Shown: positions 63,201 to 64,000 of the stretch, one piece after another
Layout: each line of letters starts with the position of its first letter
Position numbering within the stretch: the stretch's first letter is position 1
Assembly (NCBI RefSeq): GCF_019925205.1
Contig: NC_083562.1
Coordinates: forward strand, 1,364,001 to 1,428,000
Origin: Metopolophium dirhodum
Lineage: Eukaryota > Arthropoda > Insecta > Hemiptera > Aphididae
Direction of reading: 5' to 3'
Length of the DNA: 64,000 nt
Translations under genes and position numbers: made by a program
The notes under the pieces: generated by a model
The model's input: only the letters and a program-made list of their open reading frames with translations
What the model was told of the DNA's origin: nothing
Database searches by the model: none

Positions 63201-63548
63201 TTTTAACTTAACACGACTTAGTGTATCTTTAAAAAAACACTGTGAAAACAGTAGACCTGCTTCATAAGTAGTCTGAAACTCATAAGTCATAACTCCATTT
63301 TATACTTATTTTTTTTTAGAAAAAAACCTATTTAATTAATAATATTTTACACCTATATATTATTAGTTTTATGATAATTTGCATAACATTATGTTTTAGG
63401 CCAAAGTACTATATGGAAGAAGTTAAAACCAACTACAAAGTAAATATGTATCTGAATATTCAAAATTTGGAAACAGATGATCTGGGAGCGTACATATGTT
63501 TGGCGACAAATTCTATGGGACACGCGAATAGTTCAGTACGAGTACACA
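25944..63548 (+). CDS. DIP/lachesin-like three-Ig-domain cell-adhesion protein (partial gene, six exons)
   Basis: Six plus-strand exons join in frame: 25944-26059, 39366-39573, 45252-45419, 50458-50586, 52411-52549, 63400-63548. Intron phases at the five internal junctions are 0, 1, 1, 1 and 2. The product is about 302 residues. Ig1 has Cys29, Trp41 and Cys90 with the CYMCQINT motif; Ig2 has Cys133, Trp145 and Cys187 with YLCIASN; Ig3 has Cys230, Trp242 and Cys286 with YICLATNSMG. The linkers VPPDI (108-112) and VSKRI (197-201) are typical of insect DIP/lachesin proteins, which are extracellular, usually GPI-anchored, and bind Dpr partners in synaptic recognition (family knowledge). Five N-glycosylation sequons are visible, at N16, N69, N128, N157 and N296. 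The signal-peptide exon and the C-terminal exons are missing. The exact DIP subtype is not resolved. Lachesin or another IgLON-type protein is the main alternative. Confidence 0.9.
26851..26882. repeat. TA/GA compound microsatellite
   Basis: TA repeats pass directly into GA repeats within the intron after exon 1. Confidence 0.85.
27315..27644 (+). repeat. Left arm of a long inverted repeat
   Basis: The arm begins TTTAACATTATTCTAAATAG and ends near GTTATAAAATATAT. Nearly every base is found, reverse complemented, at 30942-31279. Visible differences are few single bases and small indels (for example GGTACAG against GGTGCAG). The arm is AT-rich and non-coding. Confidence 0.93.
28004..29460 (+). 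mobile_element. Interspersed repeat family copy B (longest, both ends present)
   Basis: It starts GTGGATAAGTGGATGTCACT and CTGCTGTACGGTAGGTTACA, and ends CATCATTGTAGAATCAATAC with ATTCATCGCTTCGCTCAGAATCT. The interior carries a direct duplication: about 28309-28630 and 28851-29175 share the CAAAATTTGAACTTTAAATGC start and the CCGTAAACAGCTCAAAAAGA block. The ends GATTCTGAGCG near the head and CGCTCAGAATC at the tail are inverted. It is non-coding and lies inside the long inverted repeat. Confidence 0.85.
29640..30420. other. GC-richer segment inside the inverted repeat
   Basis: This CpG-containing block has overlapping frames on both strands (88 and 93 aa on minus at 29741-30007 and 30030-30311; 83 aa on plus at 29763-30014). 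None shows a recognizable family. It may be old unique intron sequence or the remains of an element's internal region. Confidence 0.3.
30942..31279 (-). repeat. Right arm of the long inverted repeat
   Basis: It is the reverse complement of 27315-27644, ending AATAATGTTAAA. Homology stops abruptly on both sides, so the arm limits are sharp. Confidence 0.93.
31280..37180. other. Intron sequence without recognized genes
   Basis: Mostly AT-rich. Positions 31480-32560 look compositionally like decayed coding or element sequence, but the longest frame (32334-32558, 74 codons) has no domain I recognize. GC-richer patches lie at 34330-34460, 35030-35120 and 35860-36130. Confidence 0.35.
36209..36233. 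repeat. GT microsatellite
   Basis: About twelve GT units followed by GGGTGGGG. Confidence 0.9.
37181..37425 (+). mobile_element. Interspersed family copy C, internally deleted
   Basis: The head CTGCTGTACAGTAGGTTACA and GTGGGTCA joins straight to the GTCGGTGGTTTTTCC and GAAATCGAAGCACTCC blocks. It lacks about 230 bp present between them in the copies at 15021 and 58802. Confidence 0.8.
37426..38940. other. AT-rich intron sequence
   Basis: TA microsatellites near 37505-37520 and 38150-38172. Nothing else recognized. Confidence 0.4.
38941..39266. mobile_element. Interspersed family fragment next to exon 2
   Basis: The left part (38955-39075) is the reverse complement of a family head (CAGAATCATTTTTCGTAAAC, then TCATTGAATT). 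The right part ends with the forward family terminus CACATCATTGTAAAATCAAT and ATTCATTTTTCCGCTCATAATCT. It sits about 100 bp before the acceptor of exon 2. Confidence 0.6.
39366..39573 (+). CDS. Exon 2 seen: C-terminal half of Ig domain 1
   Basis: The acceptor ...TTAAATAG ends at 39365 and the donor GTAATT starts at 39574. The 208-nt exon begins in phase 0 and ends in phase 1. It encodes VGWLKAEDQTILSLHERVV, then NNTYWRLKIRQLQRSDKGC and YMCQINTHVMKKQIGC. These are the core Trp, the charged edge strand, the D-x-G-x-Y-x-C motif and the second Ig1 cysteine. The extra Cys103 in QIGCVDV occurs, as I recall, in a subset of DIP proteins, so it is not necessarily odd. This exon was not open from an ATG, and is supported by splice signals, frame and motif content. 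Confidence 0.9.
39574..40647. other. Start of intron 2, AT-rich
   Basis: Nothing recognized except a chance 63-codon frame at 40226-40417. Confidence 0.4.
40648..41672. repeat. Tandem duplication, two ~500-bp units
   Basis: Unit 1 (about 40648-41145) and unit 2 (about 41146-41672) both begin near GTACC...TGCGATTAGAGTTAACTG. They run collinear through GATAAAACGATTATAGCGGA and TTACGTAGTAGGTAT to TTGTCGAAATCGGTG. The period measured on the TGCGATTAGAG motif is 501 bp (40660 to 41161). Differences are scattered substitutions and small indels. It lies in intron 2 and is non-coding. Confidence 0.92.
42319..42675 (+). other. Unrecognized 118-codon open frame
   Basis: The frame overlaps a 67-codon frame in another plus phase and a 70-codon frame on the minus strand. 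The local sequence is less AT-rich than its surroundings, which lengthens all frames. I see no signal peptide, repeat or known motif, and no splice-site arrangement that would link it to the DIP-like gene. It may be part of an old element or chance. Confidence 0.12.
42963..43160 (-). mobile_element. Interspersed family fragment, reverse orientation
   Basis: It starts CCGATTCTGAGTGGAGCGAT and GAATGTATTGATTTTA, the reverse complement of the family 3' terminus. It continues through a GT microsatellite and CCGTCATCACTTTTTAGG. The distal part is truncated. Confidence 0.7.
43161..45251. other. Remainder of intron 2
   Basis: AT-rich with no recognized feature. Confidence 0.4.
45252..45419 (+). CDS. 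Exon 3 seen: first half of Ig domain 2
   Basis: The acceptor is CCATAG ending at 45251 after a T-run, and the donor GTGAGT starts at 45420. The 168-nt exon is phase 1 in and phase 1 out. Joined to exon 2 it restores the valine of the VPPDI linker. It encodes the strand TVNEGENATLACKAKG with Cys133 and the sequon NAT, then NPLPRITWKREDG with core Trp145. A second sequon, NKS, lies near the end. The exon stops inside Ig2 before the strand that carries the second cysteine. Confidence 0.92.
45600..46960. other. Compositionally distinct island in intron 3
   Basis: About 1.3 kb is less AT-rich and more purine-rich than the flanks. It includes GGGTGATGAGAG repeated at about 46049 and 46120, around a CGCAGTCCCCCTCCGGTTCTCG segment. 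No frame over 60 codons. It looks like an inserted, decayed element (for example an LTR or a non-coding retroelement part), but no ends were found. Confidence 0.3.
47888..48725 (+). mobile_element. Interspersed family copy D in intron 3
   Basis: It begins TCATTGAGTAAGTCACGGC, then GTACGAGAAACGATTCTGAG. It ends with CATCATTGTAAAATCAATAG and CACTCCGCTCAGAATGACAG. An AC microsatellite lies before the terminus. The 79-codon frame at 48304-48543 inside it has no domain. Confidence 0.7.
49422..49849. mobile_element. MITE with TA-flanked inverted ends
   Basis: The left end (CGAGGTGACCCATTTAATGT then AAGACACTATTAT) pairs with the right end (AATAAGTGTCTTACGTTAAT then AATGGTTTGCCCGG). Further inverted similarity is present inside (TTTTTGAAAA and TTTTAAGTCG). 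TA is at both edges, consistent with a Tc1/mariner-type target site. The 428-bp element is non-coding. Confidence 0.6.
50458..50586 (+). CDS. Exon 4 seen: second half of Ig domain 2
   Basis: The acceptor is GACCAG ending at 50457 and the donor GTGAGT starts at 50587. The 129-nt exon is phase 1 in and out; the split codon with exon 3 is ATG (Met164). It encodes GEPLLLNKVDRSQMGHYLC followed by IASNDVPPAVSKRITL, the canonical end of Ig2 with Cys187. The spacing from Trp145 to Cys187 (42 residues) fits an Ig domain. The open frame runs on past the donor to about 50665, but family alignment and the strong GTGAGT site place the exon end here. Confidence 0.92.
50587..52410. other. Intron 4
   Basis: AT-rich; a small CpG-containing patch at 50870-50935 is not coding in any supported way. 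Nothing else recognized. Confidence 0.45.
52411..52549 (+). CDS. Exon 5 seen: first half of Ig domain 3
   Basis: The acceptor is ACATTTCAG ending at 52410 and the donor GTAAGT starts at 52550. The 139-nt exon enters in phase 1 and leaves in phase 2. It encodes FSPVVWVTNQIVSAPLETHV, then RLECFVESFPNSVNYWSNEK and GDMILQ. This gives Cys230 and the NYW core with Trp242, characteristic of the third Ig domain of DIP/lachesin proteins. Family members usually have A-P-L-G at the position where APLE is found here. Confidence 0.92.
52550..55963. other. First part of intron 5
   Basis: AT-rich. A short relic similar to the inside of copy B (ACTTTAAATGCTCATAATTT near 54466-54485) is visible. A GC-richer patch lies at 55380-55860. 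No gene recognized. Confidence 0.4.
55964..56844 (-). mobile_element. Interspersed family copy E, reverse orientation
   Basis: It starts AGATTCTGAGCGGAGCGATA, the reverse complement of the 3' terminus. It contains the reversed head TCCGCACAGAATCGG and TCATTGAATTCGAATTTAA at 56231-56275. It reaches the reversed outer head (TACTCGCCCACTTTTATT) near 56828-56844. A GGGG-rich stretch at 56650-56735 may be an insertion. Confidence 0.6.
57000..58760. promoter_or_regulatory. Large CpG/GC-rich island inside intron 5
   Basis: This is the most GC- and CpG-rich part of the window. It has G-runs at 57699-57711 (13 G) and 57875-57890 (16 G), CGC-rich repeats, and ATA/AAT microsatellites. The longest open frame in the window (133 codons, 57814-58215) lies here, but it reads through the G-run and repeats and overlaps frames on the other strand, so it is probably compositional. 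It could be an internal promoter, an enhancer cluster or the start of a nested gene; none is demonstrated. Confidence 0.3.
58802..59292 (+). mobile_element. Interspersed family copy F, short form with both ends
   Basis: The head GCGAGTAAGTGGATGTTGCT and CTGCTGTACAGTAGGTTACA is followed by AAAAACGATTCTGAGCGGAG. The tail is ACACCATTGTAAAACCACTA with CCTCGCTCTGCTCAGAATCT. Collinear with the copy at 15021-15519 over its whole length; about 490 bp. Confidence 0.88.
59293..62865. other. AT-rich part of intron 5
   Basis: No repeats with ends, genes or RNAs recognized. Short ORFs have low-complexity translations. Confidence 0.4.
62866..63186. mobile_element. hAT-type MITE 210 bp before exon 6
   Basis: The left end CAGCGGTTCCCAAAG and the right end CTTTGCAAACCCCTG are inverted repeats with three mismatches over 15 bp. 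The flanks GACTAACA (62858-62865) and GACTAACC (63187-63194) match at 7 of 8 positions, fitting an 8-bp hAT target duplication. The body is 321 bp, non-coding, with an AT-rich centre. Confidence 0.8.
63400..63548 (+). CDS. Exon 6 seen: second half of Ig domain 3
   Basis: The acceptor TTTTAG ends at 63399 and the donor GTAAGT starts at 63549. The 149-nt exon enters in phase 2, restoring a glycine codon with exon 5, and leaves in phase 1. It encodes KYYMEEVKTNYKVNMYLNIQ, then LETDDLGAYICLATNSMGHA and NSSVRVH. The D-x-G-x-Y-x-C motif with Cys286 closes Ig3, and NSS is a glycosylation sequon. The following exon, expected to carry a linker and a GPI signal, is outside the window. Confidence 0.92.
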
Positions 63549-64000
63549 GTAAGTTCAATATTTATTAACTGGATATTATTTTTTATTTATTAACACAATT
63601 GTGTTATAGAAATTACCGTAATATTGTTTTACGTAAGATTTAGATGTATTTTGTAAAAGAAATTACCGCGAAGAAAATGATTTAATAGTCAGTGTGTTTG
63701 TTGTGCAGTATTATATAATTTGCAACGAATTTGATGGCCTTCGAAAATGAAACGAATTTGGTTTGAGTTGTTAAAAAACAAACTTATTGCATAATTTTTT
63801 CTTCTTTGTATGATTCGTACATCGTTTGTGGACGAATTTCTGTAGCCGGGTTAATATTTTCTCTGCAGCACGTAATTCATAATACTGCGCCGTCTGATTA
63901 AATAACTATTTAAAAGCGCTGCATGTTTTTATGATAAAATAACATAATAATAATAATAATAATAATAATAATATTATAATACAGTTATGCCCCGCACATT
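63549..64000. other. Start of intron 6 with AAT microsatellite
   Basis: This is sequence after the exon 6 donor. An AAT triplet array lies at 63943-63974. Nothing else seen. Confidence 0.6.

Noticed and set aside
1..64000. CRISPR array, bacterial operons, rRNA operon or viral genome
   Set aside because: No regular spacer-repeat structure, no dense ORFs and no recognizable viral or rRNA sequence were seen.

Overview
This window is AT-rich insect nuclear DNA, most probably from an aphid. The aphid call is an inference from base composition, the very long introns and the style of the interspersed repeats. No bacterial-type operons, rRNA or functional tRNA genes were seen. The one gene I can support is a plus-strand cell-adhesion gene of the DIP (Dpr-interacting protein)/lachesin-like immunoglobulin superfamily, spread over about 37.6 kb.

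Six coding exons lie at 25944-26059, 39366-39573, 45252-45419, 50458-50586, 52411-52549 and 63400-63548. All have AG acceptors and GT donors. Their phases join without a frameshift into about 302 codons that encode three consecutive Ig domains. The N-terminal signal-peptide exon is not certain. A short hydrophobic ATG reading frame ending at a perfect donor (461-508) is a weak candidate. The C-terminal exons, expected to carry a GPI or membrane-attachment tail, lie beyond the right edge.

Region 1-25.9 kb is upstream or first-intron sequence. It holds a small hAT-type MITE with a perfect 8-bp target duplication (2254-2415), a tandem 380-bp duplication (4531-5302), several terminal-inverted-repeat elements (11107-11610, 18656-19088, 19284-19568, 25184-25349), a probable 5S-rRNA-derived SINE on the minus strand (20337-20600), a tRNA-derived SINE bounded by a G-run and a C-run (21236-21467), and a CpG-richer island at 24.0-25.0 kb.

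Region 26-39 kb (intron after exon 1) contains a striking long inverted repeat. Two arms of about 330 bp, nearly identical (27315-27644 and 30942-31279), enclose 3.3 kb that itself carries a 1.45-kb interspersed element. Region 39.6-63.4 kb holds the remaining introns, with a 500-bp tandem duplication (40648-41672), more copies of the same interspersed element, MITEs at 49422-49849 and 62866-63186, and a GC/CpG-rich island with long G-runs at 57.0-58.75 kb.

The most useful observations are the reconstructed DIP-like gene, the long inverted repeat, the interspersed family present in at least eight places, and the two RNA-gene-derived SINE candidates.
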